Source: Zhengella mangrovi (GTDB taxonomy: Bacteria > Pseudomonadota > Alphaproteobacteria > Rhizobiales > Rhizobiaceae). From it: DNA of 64,000 bases. Each line of letters starts with the position of its first letter. Positions within the stretch are counted from its first letter, which is position 1. The stretch lies in the NCBI RefSeq assembly GCF_002727065.1, contig NZ_PDVP01000001.1, positions 248,001 to 312,000 on the forward strand, written 5' to 3'. The notes under the pieces are model-generated. The model did no database searches and was not told the DNA's origin. It worked only from the letters and a program-made list of their open reading frames with translations. Made by a program: the position numbers and the translations under genes. This document shows positions 7,543 through 18,443 of this stretch, piece by piece.

Positions 7543-9951
7543 ATGGCCAGCGAAACGGCACTCGAAATCAGGTCCCTCGCCGCCGGCTACGGCCGCATCC
7601 CGGTTCTGCACGGGATCGACCTCGAGGTCCGCCATGGCGAGATCGTCGGCATTCTCGGCCACAACGGCATGGGCAAGTCGACGCTCCTCAAGACCATCAT
7701 GGGCTTCCTGCCGGCCCGCTCCGGCAGCGTCAGCCTCGACGGCGAACAGGTCACGCGGCTCAAGCCGCACCAGCGTTCCCTGCGCGGCCTGGGCTACATC
7801 CCGCAGGGCCGCGGCATCTTTCCGAAACTGACGGTTCGCGAGAACCTGCGCCTGGCCTGGCAGCATGATGGCGATACCGGCGAGGACGAGGCGCTGGAAT
7901 CGGTCCTGTCCGATTTCCCGCGCATAACCCGGCTGCTGGATCGCGAGGGCGGCGCCCTGTCCGGCGGCGAGCAGCAGCTGCTGGCGCTGGCACGCGGGCT
8001 GATGGCCGACCCCTGGCTGCTCCTGCTCGACGAGCCCACCGAGGGCATCCAGCCCAGCATCATCGAGGAAATGGAGGAAACGCTGCTGCGCCTTCGCAAG
8101 AGCCGCGGTCTCACCATCCTCCTCGTCGAGCAGAACTTCGACTTCATCACGGCACTCGCCGATCGTGTCCTCATCCTCGAACGCGGCAAGATCATCGCCG
8201 AGTTCGACGGGGCATCGCTTGCCGATCCGCGCCAGGTCGAGGAATTCCTCGGTTTTGGCGGTGTGCGGCGAACCCGGGGCGCCTCGGCGCGTCCCGGCGC
8301 GCCGCCGGCTGCTGCCGCCGCCCGCCCTGAACCCTTTTCCCGTCCCGCCGTGGCCGAACCGGCGCGCGCGGCACCCGTACAGACCATCCAACATCGTGAA
8401 GCAGCCCGGCCCGCCGCTGGTGCAATGGAGGCTCGCATGAGCATCAGACGACCGACCCTTGACCAGATGCGCAACCTCGTGAGCGGGCTCGGCATGTCGA
8501 TGGGCGAGCGCGAGATGCTCGACTATCTCACGCTCATGGAGGACAGCTTCAAGGCCTACGATGTCATCGACTCCATGCCGGACAACCTTCCCAAGGTGAA
8601 ATATCCGCGCACGCCCGGTTATCGTCCCAGCGGGGCCGAAAACCCGATGAACGCCTGGTACTACAAGACCGAGGTGAGGGGCGCGGCCAGCGGCCCGCTG
8701 GAAGGCCGCAAGATCGTGCTGAAGGACAATGTCTGTCTTGCCGGCGTGCCGATGATGAACGGCGCCTCGACACTCGAAGGCTACACGCCCGACGTCGACG
8801 CCACGATCGTCACCCGCATCCTCGATGCCGGCGGCACCATTGTCGGCAAGGCCCATTGCGAATACTTCTGCCTGTCCGGCGGCAGCCATACCAACGCGAC
8901 CGGCCCGGTGCACAACCCCTACCGGATGGGCTATTCCTCCTCCGGGTCCTCGTCCGGTTGCGGTGCGCTGGTCGGCGCCGGCGAAGTGGAAATGGCCATC
9001 GGCGGCGACCAGGGCGGCTCGATCCGCATGCCGGCCTCCTATTGCGGCGCCTACGGCATGAAGGCCACGCACGGCCTCGTGCCCTACACCGGCATCATGC
9101 CCATCGAACCGACCATCGACCATGCCGGCCCGATCACGGCCAACGTCAGGGACAATGCGCTGCTGCTGGAAGTCATCGCCGGCGAGGACGGCCTCGATCC
9201 ACGCCAGTACTGCCCCCGCGTCGACCGCTATACCCAGGCCGTCGGCATGGGCGTCTCCGGCATGCGCATCGGCATCGTCTCGGAAGGGTTCGGCCGGCCG
9301 GAATCGGAAGCCGACGTCGACGACAAGGTACGCGCCGGCGCGGAGAAGTTCCGCCAGTTGGGCGCCATGGTGGAAGAGGTCTCTATCCCCATGCACCTCA
9401 CCGGCGCCGCGATCTGGACCCCGATTGCCCTGGAAGGGCTGACCGACATCATGATGCATGGCAACGGGTTTGCCACCGGCTGGGAAGGGCTCTACGTCAC
9501 CAGCCTGCTCGACTATCATTCCAACTGGCGCAGCCGGGCAGACGAGCTGTCGAAAAGCCTCAAGATCTCGATGTTCGTCGGCGAATACATGCAGAAGCAC
9601 TATCGCGGCCACTACTATGCCAAGGCGCAGAACCTGAGCCGGCTTCTGCGCAAGGCATATGACGACGCCCTGTCGCGCTACGACATCCTGCTCATGCCGA
9701 CGACACCGATGAAGGCGCAGCCGCTGCCCGCCCCCGACGATCCGCTGGCGATGCAGATCCAGCGCGCTTTCGAGATGGTCGGCAACACCTGTCCCTTCGA
9801 CACCAGCGGCCATCCGGCGATGAGCATCCCTTGCGGCCTCAGCCAGGGCCTGCCCGTCGGCATGATGCTGATCGGCAAGCACTATGCGGAAAGCACCATC
9901 TACCGGGCCGCCGGGGCATTCGAATCGCTGGGAGACTGGCGCGCCATGTAG
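7543..9951 (+). CDS. Fusion of LivF-type ABC ATPase with signature-family amidase
   Basis: 802 aa in one uninterrupted frame. Residues 1-240 are a complete LivF/UrtE ATPase (Walker A GHNGMGKS, signature LSGGEQQLL, Walker [13 protein letters not shown]-switch LLVEQNFDF). Residues about 241-298 are a Pro/Ala/Arg-rich linker. Residues about 299-802 are a full amidase of the kind found beside nitrile hydratases in Rhodococcus, with K394, S469 and S493 ([12 protein letters not shown]); the 75- and 24-residue spacings match the Lys96/Ser171/Ser195 triad known there. The amidase should hydrolyse carboxamides to acid and ammonia. A GGAGG and an ATG at 8437 (residue 299) could also allow the amidase to be made separately. 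ATPase and amidase identity is firm; whether the fusion is the working protein is open. Confidence 0.87.
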   Translation: MASETALEIRSLAAGYGRIPVLHGIDLEVRHGEIVGILGHNGMGKSTLLKTIMGFLPARSGSVSLDGEQVTRLKPHQRSLRGLGYIPQGRGIFPKLTVRENLRLAWQHDGDTGEDEALESVLSDFPRITRLLDREGGALSGGEQQLLALARGLMADPWLLLLDEPTEGIQPSIIEEMEETLLRLRKSRGLTILLVEQNFDFITALADRVLILERGKIIAEFDGASLADPRQVEEFLGFGGVRRTRGASARPGAPPAAAAARPEPFSRPAVAEPARAAPVQTIQHREAARPAAGAMEARMSIRRPTLDQMRNLVSGLGMSMGEREMLDYLTLMEDSFKAYDVIDSMPDNLPKVKYPRTPGYRPSGAENPMNAWYYKTEVRGAASGPLEGRKIVLKDNVCLAGVPMMNGASTLEGYTPDVDATIVTRILDAGGTIVGKAHCEYFCLSGGSHTNATGPVHNPYRMGYSSSGSSSGCGALVGAGEVEMAIGGDQGGSIRMPASYCGAYGMKATHGLVPYTGIMPIEPTIDHAGPITANVRDNALLLEVIAGEDGLDPRQYCPRVDRYTQAVGMGVSGMRIGIVSEGFGRPESEADVDDKVRAGAEKFRQLGAMVEEVSIPMHLTGAAIWTPIALEGLTDIMMHGNGFATGWEGLYVTSLLDYHSNWRSRADELSKSLKISMFVGEYMQKHYRGHYYAKAQNLSRLLRKAYDDALSRYDILLMPTTPMKAQPLPAPDDPLAMQIQRAFEMVGNTCPFDTSGHPAMSIPCGLSQGLPVGMMLIGKHYAESTIYRAAGAFESLGDWRAM
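8423..8439 (+). promoter_or_regulatory. Internal ribosome-binding site and alternative start for the amidase half
   Basis: GGAGG sits about five bases before ATG 8437, exactly where the amidase domain begins after the linker. It looks like a retained start site of a once separate gene, and could give free amidase beside the fusion. Confidence 0.5.
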
Positions 9952-9988
9952 GCCCCGCCGCCTTGTCCCGGGAAGGAGGAGAATCGCG

Positions 9989-11767
<1,779 letters not shown>

Positions 11768-11788
11768 GACGGACCGGCGCGTTTCCAG

Positions 11789-11805
11789 TTTAGAAAAATT
11801 CCAGT
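11789..11805 (+). promoter_or_regulatory. Irr-box-like element upstream of bfd
   Basis: TTTAGAA-AAA-TTCCAGT has one perfect and one degraded half of the rhizobial iron-control element (roughly TTTAGAA-N3-TTCTAAA) bound by Irr. It lies about 85 bp before bfd-bfr, genes that are known Irr targets in related bacteria. A TTGACT at 11831-11836 could be a -35 element downstream of it. Match is partial, so this is a candidate only. Confidence 0.4.
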
Positions 11806-11888
11806 CTGACCGGATTTCCGGCCTGTTTTCTTGACTTCGCCCGTCAGGTTCAGCATCTCGATGGGAAACGAGAAAACAGGTGAGACCG

Positions 11889-12197
11889 ATGCTCGTCTGC
11901 CACTGCAATGTCATAACCCGATCCGAGATCGAGACGGTCGTCCGGACCTTTCTCGAAGACGACGCGTGGGCGGTGATCACGCCGCTTCGGGTTTATCACG
12001 CCCTGGAAAGGCAGGGGCGCTGCTGTGGTTGTTTTCCCAATGCGGTAGCCGTGATCGTCGCGACGGTCGAGGCCTGGCACCGCGATCATGCGACGCCGGA
12101 GGATGCCCTGGTGGACCTGGTTGCGCGGTTAAAGGAGGAGCACGAGATGGCCGAAGCCGCACGCAAGGCCGCTCGCCTGGAGCGCCGCGCCGCCTGA
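11889..12197 (+). CDS. bfd: Bacterioferritin-associated ferredoxin
   Basis: 102 aa from ATG 11889 (ribosome site AGGTGAG; a GTG at 11880 would add three residues). The BFD-like [2Fe-2S] domain has the characteristic four cysteines, CHC near the N-terminus (LVCHCNVITRSEIETVV) and CCGCFP about 30 residues on. The last third is an Ala/Glu/Arg-rich helix longer than in the 64-aa Escherichia coli Bfd. Bfd binds bacterioferritin and supplies electrons to release stored iron. It lies 107 bp upstream of bfr in the same direction, so the pair probably forms one iron-storage operon. Confidence 0.88.
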   Translation: MLVCHCNVITRSEIETVVRTFLEDDAWAVITPLRVYHALERQGRCCGCFPNAVAVIVATVEAWHRDHATPEDALVDLVARLKEEHEMAEAARKAARLERRAA

Positions 12198-12304
12198 TCT
12201 GCGGGCCTCGCCGGCTTGCGTGTCGCGGCATTTGACCGGAGGATGGCGGGCCGGGCCTGCCGATGCCATGCGGCAGCGCCGCGACAGCAGACAGGAGAAG
12301 GCTG

Positions 12305-12790
12305 ATGAAGGGCGACAAGAAGGTGATCGAGCGGCTGAACGAGGCCCTGTTCCTCGAACTGGGCGCGGTCAACCAGTACTGGCTGCATTACCGCCTGCTC
12401 GATGACTGGGGCTATACGCACCTGGCCAGGAAGGAACGCGAGGAATCCATCGAGGAAATGCATCATGCCGACCGGCTGGTCCAGCGCATCATCTTCCTGG
12501 AAGGGCACCCCAATCTGCAGTCCGTGGCGCCGCTGCGCATCGGCCAGTCCGTCAAGGAGGTCCTCGAGGCCGATCTCGCCGGCGAACACGAGGCGCGCGA
12601 CTCCTACAAGGCATCCCGCGACGTCTGCCATGATGCCGGCGACTATGTCTCCATGAAGCTGTTCGAGGAATTGCTGGCCGACGAGGAAGGCCATATCGAT
12701 TTCCTTGAAACCCAGCTCGACCTGCTGGAAAAGCTCGGCGCGGAGAAATACGGCCAGCTCAACGCGGCACCGGCCGGCGAAGCCGGGTAG
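12305..12790 (+). CDS. bfr: Bacterioferritin
   Basis: 161 aa, the standard length, from ATG 12305 behind CAGGAGA. The diiron ferroxidase ligands are all at canonical positions: E18, E51, H54, E94, E127 and H130, and the haem-binding methionine is M52. The protein forms the 24-subunit shell that oxidises and stores iron with haem between dimers. It is convergent with the DMT exporter gene, with only 10 bp between stops and no clear terminator. Confidence 0.96.
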   Translation: MKGDKKVIERLNEALFLELGAVNQYWLHYRLLDDWGYTHLARKEREESIEEMHHADRLVQRIIFLEGHPNLQSVAPLRIGQSVKEVLEADLAGEHEARDSYKASRDVCHDAGDYVSMKLFEELLADEEGHIDFLETQLDLLEKLGAEKYGQLNAAPAGEAG

Positions 12791-12800
12791 GCAGCGCGCC

Positions 12801-13685
12801 TCAGCCGGGAGGTGAGCGGCGCTCCCGCAGGATGATGACGAACCCGCTGGCAATGATGATGACCGCTCCCAGGTAGGTGGCGAGATCCGGGATCTCGTCC
12901 CAGATCAGCCACCCGAGCAGCGTCGCCCAGAGGAGCGCGGTGTAGTCGAACGGTGCGACGACGGCCGCCGGGGCGAACCGGAACGCCTGCGTGATCAGCG
13001 TCAGGCCGGCCGTGCCGAAAACGGCGATGGCGGCGAACAGCCAGAGATCTTCGCTGCGCAGCGGGACCCAGACGAAGGGAGCAGCGAGCGCGCTCCACAG
13101 TGCGCCTGCGCCGACCAGGTAGAGCATCAGCGTCCAGACGCTTTCGCGCGCATCGACCCAGCGTGCGCTGACCATCAGAACGGCATAGAAGAAGGCGGTC
13201 GCCAGCGGAAACAGCGAGGCCGGCTGGAAGGCCGACAGTCCCGGCCGCACGACCACCAGCACGCCGGCAAACCCCAGCAGCACCGCCGACCACCGGCGCC
13301 ACCCCACCCGCTCTTTCAGCACCAGGGCCGAAAGCGCCGTCACGAAGACCGGCGCGATGAAGATCAGGGTCGTCGCTTCGGCCAGGTCGAGGTAGCTCAG
13401 TCCGGTGAAGAAGAGGGTGGCCGCGCACAGCCAGAACAGGCCGCGAAGCAGGTGGGCGCCTGGCCGGTGGGATTTCAGCGCTGCGCGTCCGCCCATGGCC
13501 ATCGCAATGGCCGCGGCGATCGGAAGCGCGATCAGGTTGCGGAGGAACAGGATCTGCAGCGGCGAATAGCCCGCGGTCAGGGTCTTGGCGATGGCGTCGT
13601 TGACGCACAGACAGACGACGCCGGCGCACATCAGCGCGATGCCGGCGGTCGTCTGCGAGGATGGGCTGGCTCCGGTCGCCGGCAT
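12801..13685 (-). CDS. EamA/DMT-family membrane exporter
   Basis: 294 aa from the ATG at 13685, picked over an upstream in-frame start (13718) because GGAGA precedes it. Two EamA repeats give about ten helices (GIALMCAGVVCLCVNDAIAKTL… YLDLAEATTLIFIAPVFVTALSALVLKERVGWRRWSAVLLGFAGVLVVV; second repeat DYTALLWATLLGWLIWDEIPDLATYLGAVIIIASG). Members export amino acids, metabolites or drugs by proton exchange; substrate cannot be read. It stands alone, convergent with bfr. Confidence 0.88.
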   Translation of the reverse strand: MPATGASPSSQTTAGIALMCAGVVCLCVNDAIAKTLTAGYSPLQILFLRNLIALPIAAAIAMAMGGRAALKSHRPGAHLLRGLFWLCAATLFFTGLSYLDLAEATTLIFIAPVFVTALSALVLKERVGWRRWSAVLLGFAGVLVVVRPGLSAFQPASLFPLATAFFYAVLMVSARWVDARESVWTLMLYLVGAGALWSALAAPFVWVPLRSEDLWLFAAIAVFGTAGLTLITQAFRFAPAAVVAPFDYTALLWATLLGWLIWDEIPDLATYLGAVIIIASGFVIILRERRSPPG

Positions 13686-13877
13686 GCGTTTCTCCGTTCG
13701 GATCGGGCGTGCAGCCAATCACCGCGATGCCGGAACCGCAAGCCGGATTCGCGACCGGGCATGCGCGGGCGCGAATTGCAGCCGCTTCACGGTTGAGCCA
13801 AACTCTCGCCCAAGTTCGGCTGCAAACCGGTTCCCATGAGGTCCCGGCAACGGGATGCTTCGACCGGCGGGGCGGCC

Positions 13878-14264
13878 ATGCCAATCGCACGTCACATTGC
13901 TTGGATGATCAGGCGCCTGCTGCGGCTGTCGCACTGTCGCGCCGTTCCGGTGATCCTGCAACTGGCCTGTGTGCTTCTGCCGCTCTCCGCGCTCGCCGGG
14001 CAACCGGTCGGTGCCGGACACTATGTCTCCACCCATGATCGCCTGGTCGCGGCAACGCCCGTGCTCGCCACGATGCCCGGCGAGGAGGATCCCGCCGACA
14101 CGCCGGACGGCTCGCCCCGGGCCGCCCTTGTCCCGGCGGCCGGCATGCAACCGGCACGATTGCCCGGTCATGCCGCCGTGGCATTTCCTGCATCGTTCCC
14201 GGCGCTTCACCCCCGTACCGGCCGCCGCATGGCGCGCGGCCCTCCCGTCCTCCTTCTTCTCTGA
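13878..14264 (+). CDS. Hypothetical secreted small protein
   Basis: 128 aa from ATG 13878. The N-terminus has a basic stretch, then a hydrophobic segment (AVPVILQLACVLLPLSALAG) fitting a signal peptide; the remainder is Pro/Ala-rich without a recognised domain. It precedes the NEW3-domain gene by 52 bp on the same strand and could belong to its operon. There is no family match I can name and no strong ribosome site, so it may be a non-coding frame. If not real, 13686-14316 is a long leader region in which I see nothing else. Confidence 0.35.
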   Translation: MPIARHIAWMIRRLLRLSHCRAVPVILQLACVLLPLSALAGQPVGAGHYVSTHDRLVAATPVLATMPGEEDPADTPDGSPRAALVPAAGMQPARLPGHAAVAFPASFPALHPRTGRRMARGPPVLLLL

Positions 14265-14316
14265 ACGGAACCCCGTGCGCTCGCGCACGAACCGAATCGA
14301 CGAAGAGGATGAAACC

Positions 14317-15507
14317 ATGTCCAACCGGAAACTGTTCCGGGGCGCGCTCTCTGCCTGCGCCCTCCTTGCCTGTTCGCCCGCGCTGGCCCAGGCGACAAGT
14401 GACACCATGACGACCGATGCCAGGCCCCACGGCTTCTGGATCACGACCCCCGCGCCGGAATTCAAGGCGGCGCCCGGAAAGCAGATCTCCATTCCGCTCT
14501 CCGTCATCAATGACACCCTTTCTCCGCGCCGCGCCAGCCTTGCCCTGGACGGCTTGCCCAAGGGGTGGACCTGGACGCTCAAGCATGGCGCGATGGAAGT
14601 CGAGGCCACCATGGTGAACCCCGACGCGACAGAGGCGCTGACGCTTGACCTCAAGGCGCCCGCCGATGCCAAGTCCGGCACCTACGCGCTCGACCTGAAG
14701 GCAGCCTATGATCAGGGAACCACGGATCTGCCGCTTTCCGTCACGCTGGCCGATCTCCCCGCTGCCAATCCCACGTTGAAGCCCGAGCTGCCGGCCCTGC
14801 GTGGCGGCGCGAAGACCGATTTCCAGTACAAGCTGACCCTGGAGAACCCGGGCCTGGAGGAACAGCTCTTCACGCTCGATGCGGCGGTGCCCGCCGGCTT
14901 CGAGGTTTCCTTCAAGAAGGGCTATGGCTCTGACGAGATCACCGGTGTGCCGGTCAAGGCCGGCGGCACGGAAACGGTGACCCTGCATGTCAAGCCGAAC
15001 GGCTCCGTTTCGGCGGGCGACTACCCCGTGAAAGTGACCGCGACCGCGGGCGGCAAGACCGCCGAGGCCGATCTCGGCCTGCGTATCACCGGCTCGCCGG
15101 AGCTTGCCCTGAACGGCCCGCAGGAGCGCCTCTCCGGCTCCGCGGTGGCGGGACAGGAAACCAGCTTCCCCTTCACGGTCGTCAACCGCGGCAGCGCGCC
15201 AGCCCAGGCGATCAGGATGGACGCGACGCCGCCGCATGACTGGAAAGTCGCGTTCGACCCGGCGCAATTGCCGGCGCTCGATCCCGGGCAGAAGGAAACC
15301 GTCAACGTCTCGGTCACGCCGGGGGCTCAGGCTATCGCCGGTGACTACATGCTGAACATCCGTGCCGACGCGCCCGGCGCTTCCCAGGACGCGAAGTTCC
15401 GCGTCACCGTCAACACGTCCACGGTCTGGGGCATGGCCGGCATCGGTGTCATCGGCACCGCGCTGCTGGTCCTGGCCATGGCCGTTCTGAGGTATGGCCG
15501 CAGATGA
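14317..15507 (+). CDS. NEW3-domain secreted, membrane-anchored protein of ABC exporter operon
   Basis: 396 aa from ATG 14317. Signal peptide ([21 protein letters not shown]), then three or so Ig-like beta domains of the NEW3 kind ([76 protein letters not shown], each followed by a phrase like [11 protein letters not shown] or IAGDYMLNI) and a single C-terminal helix ([19 protein letters not shown]). It would project into the periplasm. Its stop codon overlaps the start of the ABC ATPase gene, and NEW3-ATPase-permease operons recur in alphaproteobacteria. Role unknown; possibly a periplasmic partner for the exporter. Confidence 0.75.
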   Translation: MSNRKLFRGALSACALLACSPALAQATSDTMTTDARPHGFWITTPAPEFKAAPGKQISIPLSVINDTLSPRRASLALDGLPKGWTWTLKHGAMEVEATMVNPDATEALTLDLKAPADAKSGTYALDLKAAYDQGTTDLPLSVTLADLPAANPTLKPELPALRGGAKTDFQYKLTLENPGLEEQLFTLDAAVPAGFEVSFKKGYGSDEITGVPVKAGGTETVTLHVKPNGSVSAGDYPVKVTATAGGKTAEADLGLRITGSPELALNGPQERLSGSAVAGQETSFPFTVVNRGSAPAQAIRMDATPPHDWKVAFDPAQLPALDPGQKETVNVSVTPGAQAIAGDYMLNIRADAPGASQDAKFRVTVNTSTVWGMAGIGVIGTALLVLAMAVLRYGRR

Positions 15508-16442
15508 GCACGCCCGTCATCGAGGCCAGCGGCCTCACCAAGCGCTATGGCGGCACCGCCGCCGTCGACCACATCGACCTGACCGTCGAGGAGGGCGAGA
15601 TTCTCGGCCTCCTCGGACCCAATGGTGCCGGCAAGACCACCACCATCCTGATGCTGCTCGGCCTGACCGAGCCGACGGAGGGTTCGGTGCGGGTTCTGGG
15701 CCGGGACCCGCTGCGCGAACCCCTCGCCGTCAAGCGGCATGTCGGCTACCTGCCGGATGCCGTCGGCTTCTACGACACGCTGAGCGGACGCGAGAACCTG
15801 CGTTACTCCGCTCGCCTCGCCGGGCTGGACGAGACCGCCGCGCAACGCGGCATCGCGACGGCCCTCGAGCGTGTCGGCCTGTCCGGCGTCGGCGACCGGC
15901 GTGTCGCGACCTATTCGCGCGGCATGCGCCAGCGCCTCGGCCTGGCCGAACTGCTGATGCGCGACGTGCGTGTCGTCATCCTCGACGAGCCGACCTCCGG
16001 TCTCGATCCCCGGTCCACCAGCGAACTGCTCAGCCTGATCCGCGAGTTCGCGGCCGAACGGATGACCGTTCTTCTGTCCTCCCACCTGCTGGATGTCGTG
16101 CAGTCGATCTGTTCGCGCGTTGCCCTGTTCAATGCCGGGCGCATCGGCTTTCTCGGCACCGTCGACGATCTCGTCCGCGAGGTGGCCGACGGCGCCTTCC
16201 ACATCGACGTTGGCGCGAGCGGGATCGACATCGGCACCCTCGCACCGGAGGTGAAAGGGGTGACCGCATGCGCCGACATGGGCGACGGCCACTGGCAGAT
16301 CACGGCCGCCCGCGACGTGCGATCCGACCTTGCCAGGCGGATCGTCGCGCGCGGCGGGGCCCTGACCGGTCTCGATGCCCGCCGCATCTCGCTTGGCGAG
16401 GCCTACAACCGGTTTTTCAGGGAGGCAGGCCATGAGGCGTGA
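15504..16442 (+). CDS. ABC transporter ATPase (CcmA/NosF-like)
   Basis: 312 aa. Walker [10 protein letters not shown], signature [15 protein letters not shown], Walker [14 protein letters not shown] and switch histidine SSHLLDVV are intact. The extra C-terminal 90 residues are typical of DrrA/NosF-type exporter ATPases. It starts inside the stop of the NEW3 gene (ATGA) and overlaps the permease gene by 11 bp, so the three are translated together. The likely task is energising the ABC-2 permease; substrate unknown. Confidence 0.88.
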   Translation: MSTPVIEASGLTKRYGGTAAVDHIDLTVEEGEILGLLGPNGAGKTTTILMLLGLTEPTEGSVRVLGRDPLREPLAVKRHVGYLPDAVGFYDTLSGRENLRYSARLAGLDETAAQRGIATALERVGLSGVGDRRVATYSRGMRQRLGLAELLMRDVRVVILDEPTSGLDPRSTSELLSLIREFAAERMTVLLSSHLLDVVQSICSRVALFNAGRIGFLGTVDDLVREVADGAFHIDVGASGIDIGTLAPEVKGVTACADMGDGHWQITAARDVRSDLARRIVARGGALTGLDARRISLGEAYNRFFREAGHEA

Positions 16443-17385
16443 AGGTTCACCGTTCACGGGCGTCATGACGGTGGCATTCAAGGAAGCCGCCGATCACATG
16501 ACCAGCGCGCGCATGCATCTCATCATGCTGCTCGTCCTGCTCACCGCGGTCGGCGCGGTCTATGCCGCCATCGGCGAAATACGGCAGACCACGGCGGAGG
16601 ATCCCTACCTCTTCCTGAAGCTGTTCACGGTCGCCCGTGCACCGCTGCCGTCGTTCTCCTCGTTCATGGCTTTCCTGCTGCCCTTGCTGGCCATCGCGCT
16701 CGGGTTCGATGCGGTCAACGGCGAATTCGGCAAGCGCACCATGAGCCGCATCCTCGCCCAGCCGATCTATCGCGATGCCGTCCTGTTCGGGAAGTTCATC
16801 GGCGGCATGATCGTCATCGCCATCGCGCTGCTGACGCTCTGGCTGCTGATGATCGGGCTGGGCATCCTGCTGCTCGGCCTGCCGCCATCCGGCGGCGACA
16901 TGGCCCGTGGCTTCGCCTATTTCGCCGCGACGCTCGTCTATACCGGGGTCTGGCTGGCGCTCGCGCTGGCCTTCTCCACGGTCATCCGGGCGCCGGCCAC
17001 ATCGGCACTGGCGGCGCTGTCGGCCTGGCTGATCTTCTCGGTCTTCTGGTCGATGATCACGCCGTTGGCCGCCGGGGCCATCGCGCCGGTCAACCCGCTC
17101 GACCCGATGACGGTGCTGGGCCAGGTGCACGTCCAGCAGGCGCTCGCCCGGCTGTCGCCGGTCACGCTCTATGGCGAGATCGCGCAGATGCTCCTCGACC
17201 CGGCGTCCCGGTCGGTCGGTCCCGTCTTCATGTCCCAGCTGGAGGGTGCGCTGATCGGTTCGCCGCTGCCGACCTTGCAGTCGATCCTGATCATCTGGCC
17301 GCAGATCGCCGGCCTGTTTGCCGCCATGGTGCTGCTGTTCACCGGCGCCTACGTGGTCTTCCAGCGCCAGGAGATCCGGGCCTGA
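16432..17385 (+). CDS. ABC-2 type permease (NosY-like)
   Basis: 317 aa from ATG 16432. Six helices in ABC-2 arrangement ([69 protein letters not shown]; later [17 protein letters not shown]). The phrase around [17 protein letters not shown] is the cytoplasmic coupling region seen in NosY and related proteins. NosD and NosL are not present, so a nitrous-oxide reductase role is not supported. The operon ends at a terminator at 17407. Confidence 0.83.
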   Translation: MRREGSPFTGVMTVAFKEAADHMTSARMHLIMLLVLLTAVGAVYAAIGEIRQTTAEDPYLFLKLFTVARAPLPSFSSFMAFLLPLLAIALGFDAVNGEFGKRTMSRILAQPIYRDAVLFGKFIGGMIVIAIALLTLWLLMIGLGILLLGLPPSGGDMARGFAYFAATLVYTGVWLALALAFSTVIRAPATSALAALSAWLIFSVFWSMITPLAAGAIAPVNPLDPMTVLGQVHVQQALARLSPVTLYGEIAQMLLDPASRSVGPVFMSQLEGALIGSPLPTLQSILIIWPQIAGLFAAMVLLFTGAYVVFQRQEIRA

Positions 17386-17406
17386 CCGCATAACGATCGG
17401 GCGGGG

Positions 17407-17438
17407 AAGCCGGGCGCCGCGTGCGCCCGGCTTTTCTT
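17407..17438. terminator. Rho-independent terminator, probably bidirectional
   Basis: AAGCCGGGCGC-CGCGT-GCGCCCGGCTT is an 11-bp perfect stem with a 5-base loop followed by TTTTCTT. It sits between the plus-strand exporter operon and the minus-strand cyo operon and could serve both, as its left flank is less T-rich on the opposite strand. Confidence 0.85.
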
Positions 17439-17793
17439 ACGGGCTCAGCATCCGGCCCTCCAGATCGAACAGGATCCACAGCGTGCCGAGCACCATCAGC
17501 CCGATGATGAGTCCGGTGAACAGGATCAGCATCAGGTCGTCCCGGTGAGACTTCTGCAGGTCGATATGCAGGAAGAAGCGGAAGTGGACGACGATTTGCA
17601 GCAGCGCCAGACCGGCGACGGCAAGCCGGGTCTGCGCGGGAGGCAGGACACCGGCGGCCGCCAGGCTGAAGGCCGGCAGGGTGAGCAGCAGCGAAAGCGC
17701 GAAACCGGCGATGTAGCGGCGCAATTCGCGCCGCCTGCCGATGCGCTCGCTGTCGGGAATCGGCCGCCGGGCGGTGACGTGCTGGTCGCTCAT
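17437..17793 (-). CDS. cyoD: Cytochrome o ubiquinol oxidase subunit IV
   Basis: 118 aa with three predicted helices (YIAGFALSLLLTLPAF, LAVAGLALLQIVVHFRFFLHID, DLMLILFTGLIIGLMVLGTLWILF). The motif VVHFRFFLHID is typical of CyoD. It is the last gene of cyoABCD; its start shares ATGA with the cyoC stop. Subunit IV assists assembly of the copper site in the bo3 complex of the inner membrane. Confidence 0.92.
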   Translation of the reverse strand: MSDQHVTARRPIPDSERIGRRRELRRYIAGFALSLLLTLPAFSLAAAGVLPPAQTRLAVAGLALLQIVVHFRFFLHIDLQKSHRDDLMLILFTGLIIGLMVLGTLWILFDLEGRMLSP

Positions 17794-18443
17794 GCCAGGA
17801 CTCCGGACAGGTAGACGAAGGTGAAGATGCCGATCCAGACGATATCGAGCATGTGCCAGAACAGCGCCAGGCGCATGACCCTCAACTTCACGGGCAGGGT
17901 CGGCCCCAGAACCGCCTGCTGGACGATCAGGACCATCCCCCAGGCGATCCCCGCCGCGACATGGACGAAATGCGTTCCGGTGAGCAGGAAATAGGAGGAC
18001 AGGAACCCGCTGACCTGCGGCCCGGCATGCTTTTCATGGATGAGCGTGGAAAAGTCGTGGTACTCCAGCGCCAGGAAGCCGGCGCCGAGCACGAGCGTCA
18101 CGACCAGCCAGCCGATCGCCTGGCGCGGATGCCCCTCGTACTTGTTTGCCAGCGAAACAAAGCCGAGTGTGAACGAGCTCGTCAGCAGCACAAGGGTTTC
18201 GAGAAGTGGAATCCGGAGATCGAAGAGCTGCGCCGGTGCCGGTCCGTCGCCGGTGCCCTGGGTGCTCATCGCCGCATAGGTCGCGAACAACAGCGCGAAG
18301 ACGATCAGGTCCGACATCAGGAAGATCCAGAAGCCGAAGATCACCGGTTCGGCGCTGGCATGTCCCTCCGGATCGGTGTGATCCAGGTTGAGGCCGGGAT
18401 GGCGGTGCTCGCGGTCGGCCATGGCCGAAGCATGATCGCTCAT
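17790..18443 (-). CDS. cyoC: Cytochrome o ubiquinol oxidase subunit III
   Basis: 217 aa from the ATG at 18443. Five helices of the COX3/CyoC fold: FGFWIFLMSDLIVFALLFATYAAM, LLETLVLLTSSFTLGFVSLA, SSYFLLTGTHFVHVAAGIAWG and LFWHMLDIVWIGIFTFVYLSG. The frame is open for 34 codons upstream but that stretch lies inside cyoB. Part of the quinol-oxidising, proton-pumping terminal oxidase encoded here. Confidence 0.93.
   Translation of the reverse strand: MSDHASAMADREHRHPGLNLDHTDPEGHASAEPVIFGFWIFLMSDLIVFALLFATYAAMSTQGTGDGPAPAQLFDLRIPLLETLVLLTSSFTLGFVSLANKYEGHPRQAIGWLVVTLVLGAGFLALEYHDFSTLIHEKHAGPQVSGFLSSYFLLTGTHFVHVAAGIAWGMVLIVQQAVLGPTLPVKLRVMRLALFWHMLDIVWIGIFTFVYLSGVLA

Noticed and set aside
11782-11809. 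TTTCCAGTTTAG and ATTCCAGTCTGA as two more copies of the amide-locus MarR motif
   Set aside because: They match the 12-mer poorly in the second half, and the same bases are better explained as an Irr-box-like element for bfd-bfr.
15504-17385. Nitrous-oxide reductase maturation genes nosF/nosY
   Set aside because: Neither nosZ, nosD nor nosL is present and the partner is a NEW3-domain protein. The likeness is at the level of the ABC-2 exporter class.
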